Positions 60,101 through 64,000 of a stretch of 64,000 nucleotides of DNA are shown here, in pieces (within the stretch, counting starts at the first letter, position 1; the number at the start of each line of letters is the position of its first letter). The DNA is from Choristoneura fumiferana. Its lineage: Eukaryota > Arthropoda > Insecta > Lepidoptera > Tortricidae. The stretch is from contig NC_133497.1 in NCBI RefSeq assembly GCF_025370935.1, forward strand, positions 5,301,627-5,365,626. Reading direction: 5' to 3'. The notes under the pieces were generated by a model that searched no databases, was not told the origin of the DNA, and worked only from the letters and a program-made list of their open reading frames with translations. A program made the translations under genes and the position numbers.

Positions 60101-60262
60101 TCCAGGTCAATCACTGAACGTGGACTTCACCACGCCTCCCAAGCTGTACAGCGGCGACTTCCAAGTGCGCGACCACAAGCTGCACTCCGGCGTGTGGCTG
60201 TACAACAGTCGCGACGGCAACAGCAATGTTGACGACTTCGCGGCCAGCACGCTACACACCAG
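44861..60262 (+). CDS. CHMP7: CHMP7 homologue (ESCRT-II/III hybrid), multi-exon, with in-phase 3' extension
   Basis: Exons: 44861-45132, 46866-47085, 49055-49229, 49881-50047, 52545-52681, 54843-54930, 56172-56307 and 57518-57691, then 58289-58405 and 60106-60262. All introns are GT-AG and all phases agree. The first eight exons give about 456 codons, close to human CHMP7. Residues 1-220 match the ESCRT-II-like tandem winged-helix half, 235-400 the Snf7-type coiled-coil half, and 421-430 a MIM-like ELNELSVED. In animals CHMP7 recruits ESCRT-III to the reforming nuclear envelope with LEM2 and acts in sorting and membrane repair. The last two exons have no CHMP7 counterpart. The reading ends in phase 2 at a strong donor. 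Confidence 0.92.
45948..46007 (-). mobile_element. 60-bp SINE tail fragment with 20-bp duplication, in intron 1
   Basis: The tail of family 2 (CACTGCTGGGCACAGGCCTC) with a perfect direct repeat of 20 bp on both sides, 45928-45947 and 46008-46027. It is the result of a very short target-primed insertion. Confidence 0.9.
46343..46493. mobile_element. hAT-type MITE with 8-bp target duplication, in intron 1
   Basis: The ends CAGGGTTTCTCAAAC and TTTGAGAAACCCTG are terminal repeats of hAT style. GGATACAA before (46335-46342) and GGATACAG after (46494-46501) form an 8-bp duplication with one change. 151 bp, no coding capacity. Confidence 0.88.
46866..47085 (+). CDS. CHMP7: CHMP7 exon 2
   Basis: It completes Arg91 and adds 73 residues, after acceptor AATTCACAG and before donor GTTAGT. 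It contains HNGPEGWVRWGARLAFRPAA, which corresponds to the ISWGVGVFLLKPLKW region of human CHMP7 implicated in membrane binding. Confidence 0.92.
48069..48360 (+). repeat. CGACTGGATGG-family repeat, longest copy, in intron 2
   Basis: The same words as 24778-24945, then further to ACTTCACGGCAGGATTACCG and TTGCACAAGGTCCTACACCT. The ORFs across it are repeat-derived. Confidence 0.8.
48513..48687. mobile_element. MITE with GGCTATATTTCACCGGGACA ends, in intron 2
   Basis: GGCTATATTTCACCGGGACA, CCATGGCGGCG at the left and the reverse complement at the right, arms about 50 bp with decayed inner parts. Confidence 0.85.
48735..48973 (-). mobile_element. tRNA-derived SINE, family 1, in intron 2
   Basis: The tail is at the left and the head at the right (CAGATGGCCTAGTGGTTAGA on the minus strand). 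The B box is damaged: the GGTTCGATTCC stretch is shortened near 48910-48925. Confidence 0.82.
49055..49229 (+). CDS. CHMP7: CHMP7 exon 3
   Basis: 58 codons plus one base, after acceptor TGTTACAG and before donor GTGAGT. It encodes the second winged-helix segment (EELMRSCKWQQSRDTFEMLL, matching the LCANSCPDERTFYLVLLQL position). Confidence 0.92.
49881..50047 (+). CDS. CHMP7: CHMP7 exon 4
   Basis: Completes Ala223 and adds 55 residues, GC-rich, after acceptor TTTTTTACAG. It begins the Snf7-type helical region: TPVTEADEALVRLSAAEARL, then LSRDAAAAESEARASLQLGN, where the alignment with CHMP7 is clear ([20 protein letters not shown] in human). Confidence 0.92.
50062..50217 (-). repeat. CCGCGGGAACTATGCA-family repeat in intron 4
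   Basis: It is on the minus strand, starting CTAGCTCTTGCCCGCGGCTT and ending with the TATAATATTAGTATGGA end, which begins 15 bp after the exon 4 donor. Confidence 0.85.
50218..50490 (-). mobile_element. tRNA-derived SINE, family 1, truncated, in intron 4
   Basis: The tail (AAAT)n is at 50218-50236. The body is interrupted by about 70 bp (50325-50395). The copy ends before the A box. Confidence 0.78.
51982..52523. mobile_element. DNA element with long TIRs ending 21 bp before exon 5
   Basis: The left end AGGGCTCGGAATGTTGCGTG and the right end CACGCAAAATTCCGGGCCCT are imperfect inverted repeats of about 85 bp, which include TATCGATGTTATCGACAAAT and its complement. The right end sits 21 bp upstream of the first base of exon 5. 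Possible relics with ATTCCGGGCTCTTTT lie near 53420-53570. Confidence 0.8.
52545..52681 (+). CDS. CHMP7: CHMP7 exon 5
   Basis: 45 codons plus two bases, after acceptor TTGTTGCCAG and before donor GTGAGA. It is a basic helix (AKNHLRRKHKLQQRVEHTEA) followed by LLNVQQLLQQMREVD, matching the [20 protein letters not shown] stretch of the Snf7 domain. Confidence 0.92.
52916..53415. repeat. tRNA-like SINE (family 3) flanked by direct repeats of about 95 bp
   Basis: The inner part (53020-53300) contains a tRNA-like region, GGTGGTGTAGCGGTATAGCA and GGGTTCGATTCCCAGCGCTG. A direct repeat lies at about 52916-53008 and again at 53315-53415 (TTTTCGATATAGGTTTTACG, CAAAAAGATTCCAAAAAA). The direct repeats may be a tandem duplication or a short LTR-like structure. 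A second, rearranged copy is at 62500-63660. Confidence 0.7.
53930..54740. repeat. Minisatellite of about 55 bp, interrupted by other elements
   Basis: Units like AACTGCGACCCTTGCACAAA followed by AGTAACTGCTACCAGAAAAG and TAGGTTAGGTTAG repeat about five times at 53930-54120 and twice at 54640-54740. The break at 54125-54635 is another repeat that itself contains a SINE. Each unit holds a GGTTAGGTTAG word like the telomere repeat. Confidence 0.78.
54197..54453 (-). mobile_element. tRNA-derived SINE, family 1, nested
   Basis: The head is on the right (GACCGGATGGCCAAGTGGTT on the minus strand) and the (ATTT)n tail is at 54197-54211. It lies inside a repeat related to 32140-32350, which itself lies inside the minisatellite: three nested layers. 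Confidence 0.85.
54843..54930 (+). CDS. CHMP7: CHMP7 exon 6
   Basis: Completes Arg324 and adds 29 residues (SSAALKRGLKDGGLEEDAVH, DTMDDLKE), after acceptor TTTATTTTACAG and before donor GTAATA. It matches the [20 protein letters not shown] segment of the family. Confidence 0.9.
55124..55260. mobile_element. MITE with GTCACTACTTT ends, second copy
   Basis: TTGTCACTACTTTGTAAAAA at the left and AAAGTAGTGACGAAAT at the right. Same family and size as 19607-19742, in CHMP7 intron 6. Confidence 0.8.
55310..55550. repeat. Repeat as at 19990, split by a MITE
   Basis: GAAACATCTGATGGTGCTAG and AATGAGCTGGAATTGTTTGC match 19990-20090. The hairpin MITE at 55367-55500 lies between these parts. Confidence 0.6.
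55367..55500. mobile_element. Hairpin MITE GCTGTTTCACCATCCATTG
   Basis: The arms of about 58 bp are nearly perfect (GCTGTTTCACCATCCATTGA and its complement TCAATGGATGGTGAAACAGC), with GTGATGCCGTCTC at the inner ends. I believe MITEs with this end occur widely in moths. Confidence 0.88.
55568..55994. mobile_element. DNA element with TAAAGATTGCACATCGGTCTT ends
   Basis: The ends are inverted (AAAGATTGCACATCGGTCTT, AAGACCGATGTGCAATCTTT). A second copy, in the opposite orientation and enlarged by an inner insertion, is at 61208-61890. The shared body includes TTTATATCAAATAAATACTG and TCTATTGCACCTGTACAACG. Confidence 0.82.
56003..56136. mobile_element. Mariner-type hairpin MITE CAGTCACCAGCA
   Basis: TACAGTCACCAGCATTATTA at the left and GGTGCTGGTGACTGTGTA at the right, TA on both sides. 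The inner arms share GCAAAAATATCTGACACG. It ends 35 bp before exon 7. Confidence 0.83.
56172..56307 (+). CDS. CHMP7: CHMP7 exon 7
   Basis: 45 codons plus one base, after acceptor CATTTCCCAG and before donor GTATGC. It encodes SPDDIDMAELEQELKDLLAS, matching [20 protein letters not shown] of CHMP7, then a Gly/Pro-rich linker. Confidence 0.92.
56813..57020 (+). repeat. CCGCGGGAACTATGCA-family repeat in intron 7
   Basis: It runs from TAGCTTTTGCCCGCGGCTTC to GACAAATATTTATCATATTAG. The open frame at 56809-57087 lies on it and is the same repeat-derived frame as at 23806. Confidence 0.85.
57140..57500 (+). mobile_element. tRNA-derived SINE, family 2, ending at exon 8 acceptor
   Basis: The head TTTGACCTATAGGCTCTCAA and B-box-like GGGTTCGAACCC come first, and the tail GTGCCCTAAACTGGGACGTA, GATGACGATGAGGAT comes last. 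It ends about 15-20 bp before exon 8, separated only by a T tract and the acceptor AG. Confidence 0.78.
57518..57691 (+). CDS. CHMP7: CHMP7 exon 8 (MIM-like end of the conserved protein)
   Basis: It completes Val399 and adds 57 codons, after a T tract and acceptor TTTCATCAG and before donor GTGAGC. It holds the MIM-like helix ERVIAELNELSVED, then a basic, Pro/Ala-rich tail. The human protein ends at about this point. If the donor were skipped, the frame would run on to a stop at 57789. Confidence 0.9.
57768..58107. mobile_element. DNA element with CAATGAGGGCTATCG ends, second copy
   Basis: Same terminal repeats and body as 20418-20847 but about 90 bp shorter inside. A truncated family 1 SINE tail (57727-57766) lies immediately before it. 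Confidence 0.86.
58124..58230 (+). repeat. 22-bp tandem repeat in intron 8
   Basis: The unit GCGGCGACATCGCTGCGCGC+TC repeats about three times perfectly and twice with changes. A looser CGCTCG-rich stretch of the same style occurs at 49650-49800. Confidence 0.9.
58289..58405 (+). CDS. Downstream exon 9, in phase with CHMP7, function unknown
   Basis: Completes codon 457 and adds 38 residues (SKPWYPPTAECLRPGAWNNN, ELRLDDRLHP), after acceptor ATTCCTTGCAG and before donor GTGAGT. The exon is GC-rich like the CHMP7 exons. An in-frame ATG at 58240, before the acceptor, would allow a separate transcript to start here, so a distinct gene is possible. No domain is recognised. Confidence 0.7.
59713..60086. 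mobile_element. Large hairpin element flanked by TTAA, ends 19 bp before exon 10
   Basis: The arms of about 165 bp are nearly perfect (GAGCGTTTTTACCTGCTGAG at the left, CTCAGCAGGTATAAACGCTC at the right), with TTAA on both sides as piggyBac-type elements have. The centre is near 59900. It has no coding capacity. Confidence 0.87.
60106..60262 (+). CDS. Downstream exon 10, in phase, function unknown
   Basis: Completes codon 496 and adds 51 residues plus two bases (LNVDFTTPPKLYSGDFQVRD, HKLHSGVWLYNSRDGNSNVD), after acceptor AATTGTCCAG and before donor GTATGT. If the donor is not used, the frame continues 20 codons to a TGA ending at 60323, which would make this a terminal exon. No next exon was found before 64000. 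I do not recognise the protein. Confidence 0.68.
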
Positions 60263-60324
60263 GTATGTTAAGGACCAATTAACGGCGGAGCTCCTATTCC
60301 GCGTGAGGCGTTTCGCACCTTGAC

Positions 60325-61207
60325 GCAACTTTATAGGTTAGAGCTGTTTTAGTTTCGCCATGTCAGTCCGTCTGTCTGTCTATCCGCGGCTAAGCTCAAA
60401 GACCGTTAGTACTAGAAAGCTGTAATTTGGCATGAATATACATATCAATCACGCCGACAGTGGTAAAATAAAGAAACTAAAAACAATTGTTATGGTACAT
60501 CCAATGGATGTAAAGTGGGGGTGATTTTTTCTCGACTAACCATTTTAAAAACCATTGCGGGGTTTGCCGCGACAATTTTTCGATTCAGTGGTTTGTATTT
60601 TCATTAAAATCGAGCGCCGCCCTTAAAATATCCGCTCTACTAAATATTCACTCTACTCAAAAACATTTTTTTTTTACATAAAACTGATTTGACTGATGAT
60701 TTCACCTGATGATCTATAGTGCAAGTGCAGTAAAGGTGTATCTCACTGGTTCAGTAACAGCCTATTCACTCTAGCCTTGAAGAGCCCTAGGTTGTATTTA
60801 CTCGGAAATACAGACGACGGGAGCGAATTCCATTCCTTAGCAGTTCGCATTATGAAAGATCACTAACTACATAAGCGTGAAGGTACAATTTTCGCTCTAA
60901 CGAAATGTGCACTCTATCAAGAGATCCGCTCTACTCTACTCTGTCACAAAGTCCATTCAATGAAAAAGTCCGCACTGCCAAATAGTCCTCTCTCTCCTTT
61001 TTTTAAAGTCGGTTAAAATAAGCTAATATGAGACATCAAATAAAAGCACAGAAATATTACGATTCATTAATATATTTTAGAAATTATAATGATACATAGG
61101 TTTTATAAATACTCCTATTGACAACACTATGGGCCAACGCTAGCTGGCGCTTGCGCGGAGCGGGTGGCCGACTGTTGAACAATAGTAGGATTGTACAGTA
61201 CCTGGCC
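60325..61207. other. Intron or intergenic stretch with repeat remnants
   Basis: The region 60340-60540 is a common moth repeat (TTCGCCATGTCAGTCCGTCT, CGTTAGTACTAGAAAGCTGT, resembling 16610-16680). 60540-61200 has no feature I can name. Confidence 0.45.
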
Positions 61208-61890
61208 ATAAAGACTGCACATCGGTCTTTGGAAAGAGACTGCTAATTTCGGCTTTGTAGAGCGTTGTCACACACTACTTACCTATATGTGACGTTTGTC
61301 AGTCGTTGTACAGGTGCAATAGAGTAGGGACGCATTTAGATGAAAATATATAATAAACAGTTGTTAAAACCCCTCAAAACTTTAAATTGTACGATGGCAT
61401 ATTTAGGAAAAAGAGGGAACTATCATTTTTCTAGTAGTTGCAACAGCTCTATAGATATCCGATGTTTACATGTCATTAATTTGACGTAATCTAATTTAGT
61501 CTTTAAAGGTGCAGTATTTATTTGATATAAAACTTCACTTAATAAATACGATGATTGATGGACGGTCGGCAGTGTTCGGAAATCGTCATGAACAGCCAAT
61601 AGGACGATCAATCAATTGGCGTATTTTTTATGAGCTGTCAAAACACAATTCTTCCATAGAGTTTGAATGGAAATAGCAACTTATGACTTCACCTGTTCGC
61701 CAACTCAATCAACTAACTATTTATTTGTTTTAAAGCAACAAAAAATCTAATTTTGCAGTTAATCGAAAATTAATCTGGTTTTCAGGGCTATAATAAAGCG
61801 TTTTTTTACTGGAGTCGTGTCTTCGAATTATTTTTTAATGGTGTCAACATCCCTATTGTCTTTTTCCGAAGACCTATGTGCAATCTTTAT
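61208..61890. mobile_element. DNA element with TAAAGA..GCACATCGGTCTT ends, inverted second copy
   Basis: Inverted relative to 55568-55994 and enlarged by about 230 bp (61620-61850). TA remains at both ends. The two copies flank exons 7 to 10. Confidence 0.8.
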
Positions 61891-61927
61891 CGCCGGGCAC
61901 TGAAGCTGCGCCCGCGCCAGTCCCTAT

Positions 61928-62141
61928 ACAGTACGATTACTTGGTGTTAACACTTGACAGATGGGCGTGCCTTCAGTCAATTTTCAACTTTGACGTCATA
62001 CAAATAAAATAGTTTTTTAATAGTCTGTAAACGTGGGTAGCGGTATACTAAAAATGGCTTTATTTGTATGACGTCAAAGTTGAAAATTGGCTGAAGGCAC
62101 GCCCATCTGTCAAGTGTTAACTCGAATTAATCAAACTGTAC
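61928..62141. mobile_element. Hairpin MITE with CAGTACGATTACTTGGTGTT ends
   Basis: The arms of about 85 bp share GTTAACACTTGACAGATGGG, CGTGCCTTCAG and TTTGACGTCATACAAATAAA. It lies in the short space between the convergent genes. A further repeat, with the ACTTCGTA..GCCGTCCC words of 13610-13850, follows at 62142-62265. Confidence 0.83.
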
Positions 62142-62278
62142 TACGAGGTGCAAAATTCGAACTTCATGTTTTGCCGTCCCGCTGCCGCTAATATTTAATA
62201 CGAGAGAGAGGGACGGTACGATACGCACATCGATTTTCAAATTTCGTAGCCCCCCCAGCTAGCGTAGACTGAGTCGAT

Positions 62279-62461
62279 TTAAATTTGACTAATGGTCTCG
62301 ATGAGTTTTGCTGGCGTGAAACCTCTCAGCATCTTGTTCACCGCTTTTTCTATTACGTGTTTGGCCTTAGTGATCAACGTGCCTTTGTCGGTAGTCAACA
62401 ATTTGGACAGTTTCCTGTTGAATCCACTGTTGACTATACCTGAGCTGCCGCTGAGATGTGC
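62279..62461 (-). CDS. Last coding exon of a BPI-fold (JHBP/takeout/group-7 allergen-like) protein
   Basis: The minus strand runs from acceptor TTTTCCTTCCAG to a TAA at 62279, 60 residues. It holds AHLSGSSGIVNSGFNRKLSK, LLTTDKGTLITKAKHVIEKA and VNKMLRGFTPAKLIETISQI. Amphipathic helices near the C-terminus with a VN..L pattern fit the second half of insect JHBP/takeout or mite group-7-like BPI-fold proteins, which are secreted and bind lipophilic ligands. The family call rests on pattern only. Confidence 0.7.
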   Translation of the reverse strand, partial: AHLSGSSGIVNSGFNRKLSKLLTTDKGTLITKAKHVIEKAVNKMLRGFTPAKLIETISQI

Positions 62462-62499
62462 CTGGAAGGAAAACGTTTGTTTTATTAGTATCGAAAATA

Positions 62500-63660
62500 C
62501 AAACTGAAATATAGATGGATAGAAAAACCAGAAAAATAAGATCAGCGCTGGGAATCGAATCCACCTGGCATTCCGCGCCACGTGCTATACTACTGCACCA
62601 CTGGACAGTGATACAGACACGAATTTCTCCTATGCACCACATATTTTAAATTTTCAATTTGATTAACGACATCTCTTGTCCGGGTGAGCGGTTAGTTCCA
62701 ATGGGGTGCTGAAAGTTTCTCGATGAGGGCTACAGCATAGATGTCGCTAGTGTCGCTGCTTAAGTGACCAAATAAGAAAACAAACAAGCTGAGATATGTG
62801 GTGCATAGGAGAAATACGGTATTTGACTATTTTGTATATGTTTTATAAATTAAAACTACACAATGCCTGTTATCGAATAGATAAACAATTATTATCTACA
62901 TGCATATCATAACTTCCCTATTATATGTTCAGAAACGACTATCAAATGGCCTTTATTAAGAAACTGGTATCTGCGGGTGCATCTTAATGTTCACATTAAA
63001 GTACAGTGCATCTTAATGTTTACATTAAAGTATCGGTAATACTTTTTTTTAACAATGCATATCTGTACATATTGTAGAAAACTTATGACATGCATGTAGA
63101 TAATAATTATTATTCAAAGTCAAAGTCAAAGTCAAAATACAGGCCATATCTGAACATATTATAGAAAACTTATGATATGCATGTAGATAAAGTTATGTAT
63201 GCGGCTATACATAACTAGGCATTATGCACCAGCCACATAAATAACTATTAAGCTACCTTAACAAATAACAAAGTTATAAAGGTTTGAAATTCAAGATTAG
63301 ACAGAGAAAGACATACTGGCATGTGACGTCACACGCCAGTAGCGCCATACTTGTTGCATAGAGAAAAGCGTTTGAGAAAGAGACAGGTATATAGATTTTT
63401 CATAAAATCACTATAAATCCAATTTTCAACCGATTTAAGTTTTCTCTTCGCTAAACACTGTCTGTACATCTATATTTTCATAATAATATTAAGATATGGC
63501 AAATTCAGTAGTTGTCAAATACCGTATTCGTGTCTGTATCACTGTCCAGTGGTGGTGTAGTGGCATAGCACATGGCAGTTCGATTCCCAGCGCTGGTCTT
63601 ATTTTTCTGGTTTTTCTATGCATCTATATTTCAGTTTGTATTTTCGATATGGGTTTTTAA
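62500..63660. mobile_element. Rearranged family 3 SINE copies with a nested DNA element, in the intron
   Basis: A tRNA-like head in reverse (62530-62635) is followed by forward body (62660-62815), the nested ACGGTATTTGAC element (62816-63525) and then the tRNA-like head and tail (63526-63660). The layout suggests two SINE insertions, one inverted and one split. Confidence 0.75.
62816..63525. mobile_element. ACGGTATTTGAC element nested in a SINE, AT duplicated
   Basis: Complete 12-bp terminal repeats, with AT on both sides. The uninterrupted sequence GCATAGGAGAAATTCGTGTC at 53171-53190 shows the empty site with a single AT. It is twice as long as 20900-21252 because of inner insertions (62888-63245). 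Confidence 0.9.
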
Positions 63661-63811
63661 ACCGCCCGGCATCGACTTGAAATTTTGGTTCGGACACGTA
63701 GTGCAATGCAACTACAGTTAACAAGAAAACGTAACCCTCCTTTGGGCATTCGGGTAAAAAGTACAGTCAGCAAAAAAGGCTAGATAACTATATCTTATGT
63801 GCTATAATTAC

Positions 63812-63919
63812 CTGCACTTGGCCGAGCGAATAGTCAATATCTAGTTTCTTGATGACGACGTTGGAACCTTGAGCAGCGAACTTCACGACAGCCTTGGCTC
63901 TCAAGTTGCGGACGTTGCC
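63812..63919 (-). CDS. Penultimate exon of the minus-strand BPI-fold-like gene
   Basis: 36 codons in phase 0 on both sides (GNVRNLRAKAVVKFAAQGSN, VVIKKLDIDYSLGQVQ), after acceptor TTTTATTCAAAG and before donor GTAATT. It joins to 62279-62461 without a frame change. The alternation DIDYSLGQVQ then AHLSG fits the beta strands before the last helices in JHBP/group-7-like proteins. Upstream exons lie beyond the window. Confidence 0.68.
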
Positions 63920-64000
63920 CTTTGAATAAAATTATGCATTACAACGACACGCTGAAAAAGTTTCATTTAACAATGGCTGGAAGCCTAAGTCAAAGTCAAA

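Overview
This window looks like genomic DNA from a lepidopteran (moth or butterfly). The evidence is (TTAGG)n arthropod telomere repeat, R1-clade retrotransposon ends abutting that repeat, a BEL/Pao LTR element, many tRNA-derived SINEs with (ATTT)n or (GAT)n tails, dense hairpin MITEs, and the moth-type interspersed repeat around the words CCCGCGGCTTCGCCCGC. Two runs of exactly 100 N (13108-13207 and 36411-36510) show a scaffold of three contigs. Family names come from reading the sequence and general knowledge; no database search was run.

Layout. 1-2215: the 3' end of an R1-clade (TRAS/SART-like) retrotransposon with poly(A), about 20 TTAGG units, then the 5' end of a second such element with a broken ORF1. 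5016-10274: a DNA element with long imperfect terminal inverted repeats (TIRs), split by a nested, internally deleted BEL/Pao retrotransposon with 182-bp LTRs and a 5-bp target duplication. 12027-12765: a decayed array of CCTAA words alternating with T tracts. 13208-36410: a contig made almost wholly of repeats (SINEs, RTE fragments, hairpin MITEs) with no confident gene. 36511-40024 is the reverse complement of 13208-17403, and the match ends exactly at contig ends. This looks like an unmerged, wrongly oriented contig overlap between two haplotypes. 40775-42271: a Tc1-like transposon with a DD34E transposase remnant.

The one clear host gene is a CHMP7 homologue (ESCRT-II/ESCRT-III hybrid) on the + strand. 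Eight exons (44861-57691) give about 456 codons, the length of human CHMP7. Two more exons (58289-58405 and 60106-60262) join in phase, adding at least 91 codons with no counterpart I recognise. They may be a C-terminal extension or a separate gene. At the right edge are the last two coding exons (62279-62461 and 63812-63919) of a convergent minus-strand gene. Its product resembles the C-terminus of the JHBP/takeout/group-7-allergen BPI-fold proteins.

CHMP7 introns are crowded with transposons. Four of its splice acceptors lie within about 15-35 bp of the end of a MITE or SINE, and a 408-bp MITE ends about 150 bp upstream of the start codon. Several nested insertions allow direct reading of target-site duplications: BEL 5 bp, hAT-like 8 bp, an ACGGTATTTGAC family with AT, and a 60-bp SINE tail with 20 bp.
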